A stretch of DNA of 64,000 nucleotides from Actinomycetota bacterium (GTDB lineage: Bacteria; Actinomycetota; CADDZG01; JAHWKV01): positions 656,986 through 720,985 of the forward strand of contig JAUJPC010000001.1 in assembly GCA_030447305.1 (NCBI GenBank). Direction: 5' to 3'. The position numbers and the translations under genes were made by a program. The notes beneath the pieces were generated by a model. The model was not told the origin of the DNA. It ran no database searches and saw only the letters and a program-made list of their open reading frames with translations. Shown here piece by piece: positions 15,455 to 24,154 of this stretch; the stretch's first letter is position 1, and each line of letters opens with the position of its first letter.

Positions 15455-16990
15455 ATGTCACCCCCGGCCGTTAGCGTTCACGGCATGTTCGCCAAGGTTT
15501 CGTCGGTAGCGGTAGTGGGGCTGGACGCCAGGCCGGTCGATGTCGAGATCGACATCGGGGGCGGCCTGCCAGATTTCCGGGTGGTGGGGCTTCCCAGCGC
15601 CGCGGTGAAGGAAGCGCCTCGCCGCGTGCGGGCCGCCGTGGTTAACTCGGGCCGCCAGTGGCCCATGCGCAAAGTCACCGCCAGCCTTGCGCCGGGCGAT
15701 CTTCGCAAGGATGGGGTCCTGTTCGATCTGCCTCTGGCGGTGGGCGTGCTGGCTGCCTTCGGCCAGCTCAACTCTCCGGCTCTCAACCGTTACGGGCTGG
15801 TCGGCGAGCTGGCCCTGGACGGCAGCCTGCGGCCTATTCGCGGTGCGCTGGCGGCGGCACTTGCGGCCCGGGACCAGGGGTGGGACGGCATCGTGCTGCC
15901 CCGGCAGAACCTTCCGGAGGCGGGGCTGGTGACCGGGATTCAGGTGATTGGAGCGGCGGATCTCTCCGAGGCTCTCGCGTTCCTGGGCGAAGGCCGGGTT
16001 CCCGGCGACCAACCCGGTCGCGTCTGTGCGGCTGAGATGCTGCGCTGTTCCAATTATGTGGGGCCCGACATGAGCGACGTGCGGGGGCAGGCACAGGCGT
16101 TGCGGGCGCTGGAAATTGCCGCCGCCGGAAGTCACAACGTGCTGATGGTAGGTCCCCCCGGGTGCGGCAAGACCATGATGGCCCAGCGGATGCCGGGCAT
16201 CATGCCTCCCCTTACCGAGGAGGAAGCTATCGAGGCCACCCGGGTCTGGTCGGTCGCGGGTATGCTCCCGATCGATCAGGCCCTGATCATCGGGCGGCCC
16301 TTCCGTGCCCCGCATCACCACGCTTCGGCGGCGGCCCTGATCGGCGGAGGCAGCCCGCTTCCTCGTCCCGGAGAGATATCCCTGGCCCACCGCGGAGTCC
16401 TCTTTCTCGACGAGCTACCTTTGTTTTCCCGGTTGGTGCTGGAAGCGCTGCGGCAGCCGCTCGAGGAGGGGTCAGTGCGAGTGGTGCGTCAGGCCACCCG
16501 AGTTGAGTTTCCGGCGGCCTTCTGCCTGGTGGGGGCGGCCAACCCATGCCTCTGCCCGGGGCCCTCAGGATCCGCCGGATGCGCCTGTCCGCCGGGCCGT
16601 CTTGATGCATACCGGTCCCGGCTCTCCGGGCCTTTGCTGGACCGCATCGATCTGCAGGTGGAGGTCCCACGGCTGACCCCCGATGAGCTGTTCGACCTGG
16701 AGCCGGCCGAGTCAAGTGCCGTCATCCGTGACCGGGTGATCGCGGCGCGGGCATTCCGCCGGCGGAGGTTGGAGATCGAGAAGGATCCCGCCGGCGTGTC
16801 GGACCTTGCGCCGGCGCTTCGCCGATTCCTGCGCCATGCCACCAGCTCCGCCGAGGATTCCGCTCGCGGCATGGATCGGCTCGTTAAGGTGGCGCGCTCC
16901 ATAGCGGATCTCGCCCTGACCGACGAGATAGACGAGCAGCATCTGGCCGAGGCCCTGCAGTACCGGAGGCCGGTGTGGGGGGCTTTATGA
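15455..16990 (+). CDS. comM: ComM/YifB family Mg-chelatase-like AAA+ ATPase
   Basis: Hexameric helicase-like AAA+ protein that in Gram-negative bacteria promotes branch migration during natural transformation. Seen: 511 aa. An N-terminal Lon-like (ChlI) domain holds LPDFRVVGLPSAAVKEA. Walker A GPPGCGKTM is near residue 233, Walker B is FLDELPLF, and the zinc-type cysteine cluster CLCPGPSGSAGCACPPG is near 365. A C-terminal domain matches the Mg-chelatase family. GGGAGA precedes the ATG. The stop overlaps dprA by 4 bp (ATGA). The pairing with dprA suggests a role with incoming or single-stranded DNA. Confidence 0.93.
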   Translation: MSPPAVSVHGMFAKVSSVAVVGLDARPVDVEIDIGGGLPDFRVVGLPSAAVKEAPRRVRAAVVNSGRQWPMRKVTASLAPGDLRKDGVLFDLPLAVGVLAAFGQLNSPALNRYGLVGELALDGSLRPIRGALAAALAARDQGWDGIVLPRQNLPEAGLVTGIQVIGAADLSEALAFLGEGRVPGDQPGRVCAAEMLRCSNYVGPDMSDVRGQAQALRALEIAAAGSHNVLMVGPPGCGKTMMAQRMPGIMPPLTEEEAIEATRVWSVAGMLPIDQALIIGRPFRAPHHHASAAALIGGGSPLPRPGEISLAHRGVLFLDELPLFSRLVLEALRQPLEEGSVRVVRQATRVEFPAAFCLVGAANPCLCPGPSGSAGCACPPGRLDAYRSRLSGPLLDRIDLQVEVPRLTPDELFDLEPAESSAVIRDRVIAARAFRRRRLEIEKDPAGVSDLAPALRRFLRHATSSAEDSARGMDRLVKVARSIADLALTDEIDEQHLAEALQYRRPVWGAL

Positions 16991-17865
16991 CCTCTCGAAC
17001 CATCCGCCGGCGGGATGCCGAGTACCCTGCTCTACTCCGGGAGATTCCCGGACCGCCGGATCTGCTGTGGCTCTCCGGCACACGGTTGGATGCAGCGCCT
17101 GCCCTGGCGGTGGTCGGCAGCCGCAAGGCCAGCCGCTACGGACTGGAAGCAGCCTTCTGGCTGGCGAAGGAGCTGTCGCTGTCGGGGATCACCATCGTGA
17201 GCGGAATGGCCAAGGGAATCGACGCCGCTGCCCACAAGGGGGCTCTGGCGGGGGGAGGTACTACCGTTGCCGTTTTGGGGTGCGGGCTGGACATCTGCTA
17301 TCCGGCGCGACACAAGGACCTCTTGCGGCAGATCAAGCACTGCGGAACGGTCGTAACGGAGTATCCGCCGGGAACCAGACCGCTTCCGCACCACTTTCCG
17401 GTGCGGAATAGAATCATCGCCGGGATGTCGCTGGGTGTCGTTCTGGTCGAGGCTGCCCCGGCCGGCGGCGCGATGATCACGGCCCGGCTGGCCATGGAGT
17501 TCGGGCGGGAGGTGTTTGCGGTGCCGGGAGCGGTGCACTCACCGGTATCGAGAGGTCCTCATATGTTGGTTCGCGACGGCGCCCGCCTTGTGGCCTCGGC
17601 GGACCAGATCCTCGAGGATCTCGGCATGCTGCGCAGCCTCCAAACGGACCAACCGCCGCCCGTGCTGCACCCCGACGAGGCGCGGGTGCTGAGTGTCCTC
17701 GAAGCTGAGCCGCTGCTGCTCGACCTCATCGCCCGGCGCGCTGGGATGCCGGTATCAACTGCGGCGGCGGTCCTGGTGAAGCTGGAGCTGCAGTCCCTTG
17801 TCAGCCGGCGCCCGGGAGGCCGTTACGCGGCCGCGGTCGAGGCCGGAGCGGACCAGTCCCCCTGA
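16987..17865 (+). CDS. dprA: DNA processing protein DprA/Smf
   Basis: Binds ssDNA and loads RecA during transformation. Seen: 292 aa from the ATG at 16987, which overlaps the comM stop by 4 bp. The Rossmann-like core has ALAVVGSRKASRYG, VSGMAKGIDAAAHKGAL, LGCGLDICYPARH and FPVRNRIIAGMS, and GREVFAVPGAVHSP follows. The last 65 residues form a small winged-helix (DprA WH) domain. It is the last gene of the yraN-comM-dprA cluster before the sigma factor. Confidence 0.95.
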   Translation: MTSRTIRRRDAEYPALLREIPGPPDLLWLSGTRLDAAPALAVVGSRKASRYGLEAAFWLAKELSLSGITIVSGMAKGIDAAAHKGALAGGGTTVAVLGCGLDICYPARHKDLLRQIKHCGTVVTEYPPGTRPLPHHFPVRNRIIAGMSLGVVLVEAAPAGGAMITARLAMEFGREVFAVPGAVHSPVSRGPHMLVRDGARLVASADQILEDLGMLRSLQTDQPPPVLHPDEARVLSVLEAEPLLLDLIARRAGMPVSTAAAVLVKLELQSLVSRRPGGRYAAAVEAGADQSP

Positions 17866-17930
17866 GGGCCGCCCCACGTCATCTTGCCGTACACGGACGC
17901 TCACGGTGGCAGGCCGAGCTGACTTCGCGG

Positions 17931-17957
17931 TTGCGAGCGCCTACGCTGACCTATACT
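17931..17957 (+). promoter_or_regulatory. Candidate promoter of the WhiG/FliA-type sigma gene
   Basis: TTGCGA (17931-17936) and a good -10 TATACT (17952-17957) are separated by 15 bp, slightly short. Transcription would start around 17964-17967, at or just before the six-codon upstream ORF. Confidence 0.4.
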
Positions 17958-17966
17958 CGAAGGTCA

Positions 17967-17987
17967 ATGAACGTACTGCGACGATGA
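17967..17987 (+). CDS. Six-codon upstream ORF overlapping the sigma-gene start
   Basis: ATG AAC GTA CTG CGA CGA TGA encodes MNVLRR. Its ATG lies 9 nt downstream of TATACT, and its TGA overlaps the ATG (17984) of the sigma factor by 4 bp. This is an arrangement for translational coupling or attenuation. It is seen directly; its function is inferred. Confidence 0.3.
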   Translation: MNVLRR

Positions 17988-18856
17988 ATCAGGCTACTGC
18001 GGCCGCACTGAGTGCGACCGGTGACGCACCGACCGCGGCTGGGTCCGGCGTGGACGATGAGGATTTGGACAATGCGGAGCCGGCCTCATCTTTGGGGCCG
18101 GTCGATCGGTTATGGGCGGAGTATAAGTCCACCGGCTCGACCAGGGTCCGCGACGAGCTGATCGTCCACTACGCACCACTGGTCAAGTACGTAGCCGCCC
18201 GGGTGGCAATCGGGCTTCCGAACAGCGTTGATCAGGAGGACCTCGCCTCGGCGGGGATCGTCGGCCTCATGGAGGCAGTTGCCAGGTTCGAGCCGGACCG
18301 GGGCTTCAAGTTCGAGTCCTACGCTGCCGCGCGCATCCGGGGAGCGATCATCGACGATCTGCGCTCGCTGGACTGGGTGCCTCGCTCCGTACGATCTCAG
18401 GCCCGCAAGGTCGAGGAAACACTCAGCAAGCTGCACGACAAGCTCGGACGTACGCCGACCGACGAAGAGGTGGCAGAGCAGATGGGTGTCACGGTTGCCA
18501 AGGTTCGAGCGATCTACTCCAAGGTCTCCACGATTCTTTTTGCCTCCCTGGACCGGCTGCTGTCGGGGACCGACAAAAGTGACAGCGGTATGTCCTTGCT
18601 CGACACGCTCGTAGACACCAAGGCCGAAGACCCGGCGGCGGCGGTTGAGGAGCGGGAGATGAAGGAGTTTCTGGTGAAGGCTATCTCGGGTCTTCCGGAG
18701 CGGGAGCGCACCGCCATCACCCTTTACTACTACGAAGGGCTCAATCTTGCGGAAATTTCTAAGGTGGTCGGTGTCTCGCAGGCGCGGATATCCCAGATGA
18801 ACACAAAGTCGGTCATGACGTTCAGATCCTTGCTGAACAAACGCTCCAGACGCTGA
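17984..18856 (+). CDS. RNA polymerase sigma factor, WhiG/FliA (sigma-28) type
   Basis: Alternative sigma-70-family factor; relatives control aerial-hypha sporulation (WhiG) or flagellar genes (FliA). Seen: 290 aa from the ATG at 17984. A polar 45-residue N-terminus is followed by region 2 (VKYVAARVAIGLPNSVDQEDL, YAAARIRGAIIDDLRS), region 3 (VEETLSKLHDKLGRTPTDEEVAEQMG) and region 4 (LPERERTAITLYYYEGLNLAEISKVVGVSQARISQ). Its position between dprA and rpsB matches whiG in Streptomyces, so WhiG orthology is likely. The target regulon cannot be told from this window. No anti-sigma gene is adjacent. Confidence 0.9.
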   Translation: MNQATAAALSATGDAPTAAGSGVDDEDLDNAEPASSLGPVDRLWAEYKSTGSTRVRDELIVHYAPLVKYVAARVAIGLPNSVDQEDLASAGIVGLMEAVARFEPDRGFKFESYAAARIRGAIIDDLRSLDWVPRSVRSQARKVEETLSKLHDKLGRTPTDEEVAEQMGVTVAKVRAIYSKVSTILFASLDRLLSGTDKSDSGMSLLDTLVDTKAEDPAAAVEEREMKEFLVKAISGLPERERTAITLYYYEGLNLAEISKVVGVSQARISQMNTKSVMTFRSLLNKRSRR

Positions 18857-19069
18857 TATCCTCAGTTTGACGGCGTCCGCAGCCAAGTTGGGCTGCAGGA
18901 TGTCCTGTTCAGTGGCCCCCCGGGGCGCCAATGAAATTCCAGATCTTAGGCGGCCTCAACGCGCCCGTGACGCACGGTGAGTGCTCGGGCGATAAGCTAG
19001 TGCCCCACACTTAAAGAACAATCTATTTGGGCTGGTCTGAATACGGCCTGGGAACCGAAAGGAGACGGC

Positions 19070-20128
19070 ATGGCCGTCGTTTCACTAAAGCAACTGCTCG
19101 AGGCCGGCGTCCATTTTGGACACCAGACCCGTAGGTGGAACCCCAAAATGCGACGGTTCATCTTTGCCGAGCGCAACGGGATCTACATCATCGACCTGCT
19201 CAAAACCATGCGGGGAATCGAGGCAGCCTACGAGTACTGCCGCAAGCTCGTCGCGGGCGGCGGCATCGTCCTGTTCGTCGGCACGAAAAAGCAGATCGCC
19301 GACTCCGTAGCCGAGGAGGCAAAGAGGGTTGGCATGCCCTACGTCAACTATCGCTGGCTCGGCGGAATGCTTACCAACTTTCAGACCATCCACAAGCGCA
19401 TCCTTCGTATGCGTGAGCTCGAGTCCCAGCAGGCGCAGGGAATCTTTGAAGAGATCCCGAAGAAGGAAGCCCTGGTTCTCCGCAAGGAGCTGGAGAAGCT
19501 CCAGAAGAACCTCGACGGGATCCGGGACCTCAACCGCAGGCCCGACGCGGTATTCATTGTCGACACCCGTAAGGAGGACATCGCCGTCCGCGAAGCCCGC
19601 AAGCTGGGTCTGCCGATCATTGCGATCGTCGACACCAACTGCGATCCCGATGATGTGGATTACGTGATTCCCGGCAACGACGACGCGATCCGGTCCGGAT
19701 CCCTGCTCACCCGCGTGGTGGCCGATGCCATCGCCGCAGGGATGCAGGCACGGCCGCCCGAGGTCATCGCCGCCGCCGAGGCGGCCGCTGCCTCCAGCGT
19801 CACCCTCACCGCCGGCAGCGAGGAGCCTCCGGCCGAGTGGGAGATCATGCTGGCCCAGCAGGAGACCGAAAGCGCGAAGAAAGCCAAAGAACCGGCAGCG
19901 CCGGTCGCACCGAAGCCGGCAGCACAGCCGGCTCCGCGTGCCGCGGTAGCCGCCCCGGCGGCGGACCTGTTAAAACCGGAGGCGGAAGCCGGTACGGCAG
20001 CCGAGGAATCCGATTCTGACGTCGACCCATTTCAGCGCCTTCTCGACGACACTCCGCTTCCCGGCGAGGACATCGAGGAAGAGCTGAAGGCAAAGTACAA
20101 GGACGAAGACGAGGTCAAGCACAGGTGA
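19070..20128 (+). CDS. rpsB: 30S ribosomal protein S2 with long acidic/Ala-Pro C-terminal tail
   Basis: Ribosomal protein of the 30S body/platform, needed for S1 or mRNA recruitment in many bacteria. Seen: 352 aa. Residues 1-235 are a normal S2 ([70 protein letters not shown]). The remaining ~115 residues are an Ala/Pro/Lys stretch, then an acidic tail. Typical S2 is 230-270 aa. AAGGAG lies 8 nt before the ATG. It overlaps tsf by 4 bp (GTGA). The 213-bp gap before it contains a GC-rich hairpin (near 18914-18930) that could end the sigma transcript. Confidence 0.96.
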   Translation: MAVVSLKQLLEAGVHFGHQTRRWNPKMRRFIFAERNGIYIIDLLKTMRGIEAAYEYCRKLVAGGGIVLFVGTKKQIADSVAEEAKRVGMPYVNYRWLGGMLTNFQTIHKRILRMRELESQQAQGIFEEIPKKEALVLRKELEKLQKNLDGIRDLNRRPDAVFIVDTRKEDIAVREARKLGLPIIAIVDTNCDPDDVDYVIPGNDDAIRSGSLLTRVVADAIAAGMQARPPEVIAAAEAAAASSVTLTAGSEEPPAEWEIMLAQQETESAKKAKEPAAPVAPKPAAQPAPRAAVAAPAADLLKPEAEAGTAAEESDSDVDPFQRLLDDTPLPGEDIEEELKAKYKDEDEVKHR

Positions 20129-20745
20129 GCATTACCGCAACCGATGTGAAGGCACTGCGGGACGCGACAGGTGCCGGCATGATGGACTGCAAGCGCGCGC
20201 TTTCGGAGTCGAATGGCGACGTCGAGTCCGCCAAGGACCTTTTGAAAAAGTGGGGTCTGGCCGGCATCGAGAAGCGTTCCGGCCGGGTCGCCAAGGAAGG
20301 AACCATCGGTTACTACATTCACCAGCTGGACCCCGAGCTTCCTCCCAAGAAGGGCGTGCTCGTCGAGCTGAACAGCGAGACGGACTTCGTGGCGAAGACC
20401 CCCGAGTTCAGGGACTTGGCGCGCAACATCGCCATGCACATCGCAGCGATGGAGCCTAAGTGGGTGAGCCGGGCGGATGTGCCGGCCGAGATCCTCGAGC
20501 GGGAAACCGCCATCTTCAAGGAGTCGGACCAGCTCAAGGGCAAGCCGGAGAATATCCAGGCCAAGATCATCGAGGGCAAGCTCAACGCCATGCTGGCCGA
20601 CCGCGGCGGGGTTCTTCTCGAGCAGAAGTACGTCAGGGATGAGTCCGGCCGCAAAACCGTCGGTGACCTGATCACCGACTATGCCGCATCCGTCAAGGAA
20701 AACATCGGCCTGCGGCGCTTCGTCCGCTTCGCGGTAGGCGAGTAG
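20125..20745 (+). CDS. tsf: Elongation factor Ts
   Basis: Nucleotide-exchange factor for EF-Tu. Seen: 206 aa starting at a GTG that overlaps the rpsB stop by 4 bp. The N-terminal UBA-like domain has [20 protein letters not shown], and the core has [16 protein letters not shown] with the Asp-Phe tip that inserts into EF-Tu. The length is that of the compact EF-Ts class (about 200 aa), shorter than the E. coli protein. It precedes pyrH by 4 bp in the classical rpsB-tsf-pyrH-frr operon. Confidence 0.96.
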   Translation: MSITATDVKALRDATGAGMMDCKRALSESNGDVESAKDLLKKWGLAGIEKRSGRVAKEGTIGYYIHQLDPELPPKKGVLVELNSETDFVAKTPEFRDLARNIAMHIAAMEPKWVSRADVPAEILERETAIFKESDQLKGKPENIQAKIIEGKLNAMLADRGGVLLEQKYVRDESGRKTVGDLITDYAASVKENIGLRRFVRFAVGE

Positions 20746-20749
20746 GGGA

Positions 20750-21478
20750 GTGAAGGAAGGACCCGGTTACAAGCGGGTTCTTCTCAAGCTTTCCGGAGAA
20801 GCCTTCGCAGACCCCGCACCGGGATTCGGCATCGATGCCGGAATCGTGACCTCGCTGGCCAAGCAGCTGGCCGAGATCCAGAGCTCGGGAGTGGAGGTCG
20901 CCGTTGTCGTGGGGGGAGGGAACATCTTCCGCGGCTCGCAGGCAGCAGCCATGGGTATGGACCGGGCCCGCGCCGACTATATGGGAATGCTCGCCACGGT
21001 CATCAACGGCATCGCTCTGGCCGATGCACTCGGCCAGGTGGGCGCGGAGTGCCGGGTGATGAGCGCGATCTGGATGCAGGAGGTTGCCGAGCCATTCATC
21101 CGCGGGCGGGCACTTCGCCATCTCGAGCGGGGGATGATCGTCATCTTCGTGGGCGGAACCGGCAACCCTTACTTCACCACCGACACCGCCGCTTCCGTCA
21201 GGGCCCTGGAGGTGGGCGCCGAGGCTCTCCTCAAAGGCACAAAGGTCGATGGTGTCTACGACTCCGATCCGTTGCTGAACCCCGACGCCAAGCGCATAGA
21301 ACACCTGGAGTACATCGAGGTGCTGAATCGGGGACTGAAGGTGATGGACGCGACCGCCATCTCCCTGTGCATGGACAATAAGATGCCTATCGTGGTGTTC
21401 GACGTCACGCAGGACGGGAACATCAAACGGGTGGTCGAGGGCGACACGGTGGGAACCAAGGTTTCCGGGAGGACGTGA
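20750..21478 (+). CDS. pyrH: UMP kinase
   Basis: Phosphorylates UMP to UDP in pyrimidine nucleotide synthesis. Seen: 242 aa from a GTG. It has the amino-acid-kinase fold with [22 protein letters not shown], the [17 protein letters not shown] stretch and [14 protein letters not shown]. The GGGGA just upstream of the GTG is a reasonable ribosome binding site. It abuts frr directly (the stop ends at 21478 and the frr GTG begins at 21479). Confidence 0.96.
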   Translation: MKEGPGYKRVLLKLSGEAFADPAPGFGIDAGIVTSLAKQLAEIQSSGVEVAVVVGGGNIFRGSQAAAMGMDRARADYMGMLATVINGIALADALGQVGAECRVMSAIWMQEVAEPFIRGRALRHLERGMIVIFVGGTGNPYFTTDTAASVRALEVGAEALLKGTKVDGVYDSDPLLNPDAKRIEHLEYIEVLNRGLKVMDATAISLCMDNKMPIVVFDVTQDGNIKRVVEGDTVGTKVSGRT

Positions 21479-22039
21479 GTGGTAGTAGAAGCCCAGATGC
21501 AGCAGGCTTCCATCAAGATGCGCAAGGCCGTGACGGCAACGCAGGAGGAGTTCGGCCATATCCGTACGGGGCGCGCTTCTCCCCACCTGCTCGACCGCAT
21601 CGAGATCGACTACTACGGCACCAGGACCCCCTTGAACCAGGTAGCGGGCATCTCGGTCCCCGAAGCTCGCATGATGGTGATCTCGCCGTACGACAAGAGC
21701 GCGCTCAGCGCCATTGAGAAGGCAATCCAGGCCTCGGACCTGGGCGTGAACCCGTCAAACGACGGCTCGATCATTCGCCTCTCTTTTCCGCCGCTGACCG
21801 AGGAGAGGCGCAAGGTGCTAATCAAGCAGGTCAAGGAGAGAGCCGAGGAAGGCAAGGTCGCGGTTCGCAACGTCCGCCGCCACTCCAAGGATGAGATGGA
21901 GCGCATGAAAAAGGAGGGCGAGATCTCCGAGGACGACCTGAAGCGCAGCGAGAAAGAGCTCCAAAAGCTCACCGATCACTTCGTGGAGGAGATCGACAAG
22001 ATGTTCGGCCACAAGGAGAGGGAGCTCCTGGAGGTCTGA
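21479..22039 (+). CDS. frr: Ribosome recycling factor
   Basis: With EF-G it splits post-termination ribosomes. Seen: 186 aa. It forms a tRNA-mimic coiled coil, with the RTGRASPHLLDRI, YYGTRTPLNQVAGISVPE and PPLTEERRKVLIKQVK motifs and the C-terminal EIDKMFGHKERELLEV. It begins with GTG immediately after the pyrH stop, so it is translated from the same message. Confidence 0.97.
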   Translation: MVVEAQMQQASIKMRKAVTATQEEFGHIRTGRASPHLLDRIEIDYYGTRTPLNQVAGISVPEARMMVISPYDKSALSAIEKAIQASDLGVNPSNDGSIIRLSFPPLTEERRKVLIKQVKERAEEGKVAVRNVRRHSKDEMERMKKEGEISEDDLKRSEKELQKLTDHFVEEIDKMFGHKERELLEV

Positions 22040-22061
22040 GCTAAAGACCTGCCGGAACAAA

Positions 22062-22931
22062 ATGAGCCGTTCTTCCAAGAATCCCTCAGACCCGGCAGCT
22101 CCCCGCCCGGGTACACCTCCCCGAAAGGGCGCCGGCCGCAACCTGAAGCTGGCGACGCTCACCGGCATCACACTGGCGACGCTCGTAGTGGGGCTGCTCT
22201 ACCTGGGAGCGGAGGCGTTTTTCGGCCTGGCGATCATCGTGATCATGCTGGCGCAGGCGGAGTTCTACCGGGCCACCCGCAGCGCCGGCCACAACCCGGC
22301 GACTGCCCTGGGCCTGGTGGGCGGCGCCGTCGTTTTGATCGGTGTTTTCCTGAAGGGCCCCTCGGCGGCCGGCCTGGCGCTCTTTGCCACGCTGGCCGCC
22401 TGCTTCATCTGGTATATGTCGTTTCCCACACGGGCGAATGTTGTGACCAATGTGGCCATAACCATGATGGGGATCGTCTACATCCCCCTGCTCGGATCCT
22501 TTGTCGGCCTGCTCTCCCGGCGGCCGGACGGCCGGGGAGTGACAATCGCCGCCATCGGCGTGGCGGCCGTCTACGACATCTTTGCCTACGCCGGAGGCTC
22601 CAAGCTCGGGCGGCATGCGATGGCCCCTTCGGTATCACCACACAAGTCGTGGGAGGGGGCGGCGGTGGCGACTGTCGCCACCGTGATGGTGGCGAACTTT
22701 GCCGGTCCGGCGCTCGGTCCGTGGAGTGCTGTTGAAGCGGCTCTTCTGGGACTTGCCGTCGCAGTGGTCGCCCCGTTGGGGGACCTGGTGGAGTCACTGA
22801 TCAAGAGGGATCTGCGGATCAAGGACATGGGCACCATCTTTCCTGGGCATGGAGGAGCGTTGGATCGCATCGATGCGATCCTGTTCGTCGCCCCCACGGT
22901 CTGGTTCTCGCTGCAGCTGTTCGGCCATTAA
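22062..22931 (+). CDS. cdsA: Phosphatidate cytidylyltransferase
   Basis: Makes CDP-diacylglycerol, the precursor of bacterial phospholipids, at the membrane. Seen: 289 aa, with a basic 30-residue N-terminus then about seven hydrophobic segments. The family signature near the C-terminus, SLIKRDLRIKDMG followed by PGHGGALDRID, contains the metal- and CTP-binding Lys/Asp residues. It is 22 bp after frr, as in Streptomyces, and continues into dxr. Confidence 0.96.
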   Translation: MSRSSKNPSDPAAPRPGTPPRKGAGRNLKLATLTGITLATLVVGLLYLGAEAFFGLAIIVIMLAQAEFYRATRSAGHNPATALGLVGGAVVLIGVFLKGPSAAGLALFATLAACFIWYMSFPTRANVVTNVAITMMGIVYIPLLGSFVGLLSRRPDGRGVTIAAIGVAAVYDIFAYAGGSKLGRHAMAPSVSPHKSWEGAAVATVATVMVANFAGPALGPWSAVEAALLGLAVAVVAPLGDLVESLIKRDLRIKDMGTIFPGHGGALDRIDAILFVAPTVWFSLQLFGH

Positions 22932-22957
22932 GTGCCGGGTCAGCCAACGTTTCCGAT

Positions 22958-24154
22958 ATGACGCATCATGGATTGATGGACCTGTTCGACATTCCGGAGC
23001 GCCTGCGCGTCGCAATCCTCGGATCCACCGGCTCGATAGGCAGCCAGGCTCTCGAGGTCGTGCGGGCCTACCCCGAGCGGTTCGAGGTTGTCGCGCTCGC
23101 CGCCGGATCCGACACCGGAAGCCTTATTGCCCAGGCGAAGGAGTTCGAGGTCTCCCTTTTGGGCGTGGTGAACGGGCCCCTCGACGTCCCCGACGGTTGC
23201 ACTGTCTTTGAGGGAGAGCACTCCGCGGAGAAGGTGGTCCAGGAGTCCGATGCCCATCTCGTGCTCAACGCAGTGGTCGGTGCGGCCGGTCTGCGGGCCA
23301 CGATGGCAACGATTCTGGCCGGCAAGACCTTGGCCATTGCCAACAAGGAGAGTCTGGTCGCCGGGGGAGAGCTGGTGATGAGCAAGGCGATGGAGGGCCA
23401 GCTTCGGCCGGTCGACAGTGAGCACTCATCGCTGTGGCAGCTGCTGGACGGACTGCCTCCCGACCGGGTACGGCGCGTGATGCTGACCGGCAGCGGAGGG
23501 CCCTTCCGGGGAAAGTCCATCGCCGAGCTGGAGATGGTGACCGTAGCAGGAGCGCTCAACCACCCGGTTTGGGAGATGGGTCCCAAGATCACCATCGACT
23601 CTTCCACGCTCATGAACAAAGGCCTGGAGGTCATCGAAGCCCACTTCCTTTTCGGTCTGACCTACGACGAAATACAAGTGGTAATCCACCCGCAGGGCAT
23701 GGTCCACGGGATGGTGGAAACCATGGACGCCAGTGTTTTTGCTCACGCCGCTCCCACCGACATGCGCCTCCCCATCCAGCTGGCAATGGCTTTTCCCGAT
23801 CGGCTGGGGGCCCCCCCGAACCGGCTGAGCGGCGTGCCGGGCAGGATCGACTGGACGGTTCCGCAATCAATGACCTTCGAGCCGCCGGACCTGGACACCT
23901 TTCGCTGTCTGGCGCTGGCCTTTGAGGCCGGGCGCCGGGGCGGTACCTATCCCGCCGTGCTGAACGCGGCCAATGAGATGGCGGTTGAAGCATTTCTGGC
24001 AGACCGGCTGGATTACCTGGGCATCCCGGCCGTGGTTGAGGGTGTCTTGGAACGACATGAAAGCTGTGAGCCTTCCCTGGAAACCATTTTGGAGCAGGAC
24101 GTCTGGGCCCGATCCCAGGCGGGTGCAATGATCGACGCTAGGAGCGGGACTTGA
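22958..24154 (+). CDS. dxr: 1-deoxy-D-xylulose-5-phosphate reductoisomerase
   Basis: Second enzyme of the MEP isoprenoid pathway (DXP to MEP, NADPH-dependent). Seen: 398 aa. The NADPH site is GSTGSIGSQAL, the metal and substrate sites are ANKESLVAGGELV and DSEHSSLWQLL, the flexible loop holds HPVWEMGPKITID, and SSTLMNKGLEVIEAHFLF follows. ATG 22958 is the longest start; ATG 22976 gives a tighter N-terminus and is equally likely. The stop overlaps rseP by 4 bp (TTGA). Confidence 0.95.
   Translation: MTHHGLMDLFDIPERLRVAILGSTGSIGSQALEVVRAYPERFEVVALAAGSDTGSLIAQAKEFEVSLLGVVNGPLDVPDGCTVFEGEHSAEKVVQESDAHLVLNAVVGAAGLRATMATILAGKTLAIANKESLVAGGELVMSKAMEGQLRPVDSEHSSLWQLLDGLPPDRVRRVMLTGSGGPFRGKSIAELEMVTVAGALNHPVWEMGPKITIDSSTLMNKGLEVIEAHFLFGLTYDEIQVVIHPQGMVHGMVETMDASVFAHAAPTDMRLPIQLAMAFPDRLGAPPNRLSGVPGRIDWTVPQSMTFEPPDLDTFRCLALAFEAGRRGGTYPAVLNAANEMAVEAFLADRLDYLGIPAVVEGVLERHESCEPSLETILEQDVWARSQAGAMIDARSGT

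Noticed and set aside
18857..19069. tRNA or small RNA between the sigma gene and rpsB
   Set aside because: No cloverleaf or conserved T-loop; only a short GC-rich hairpin and a ribosome binding site for rpsB are visible.
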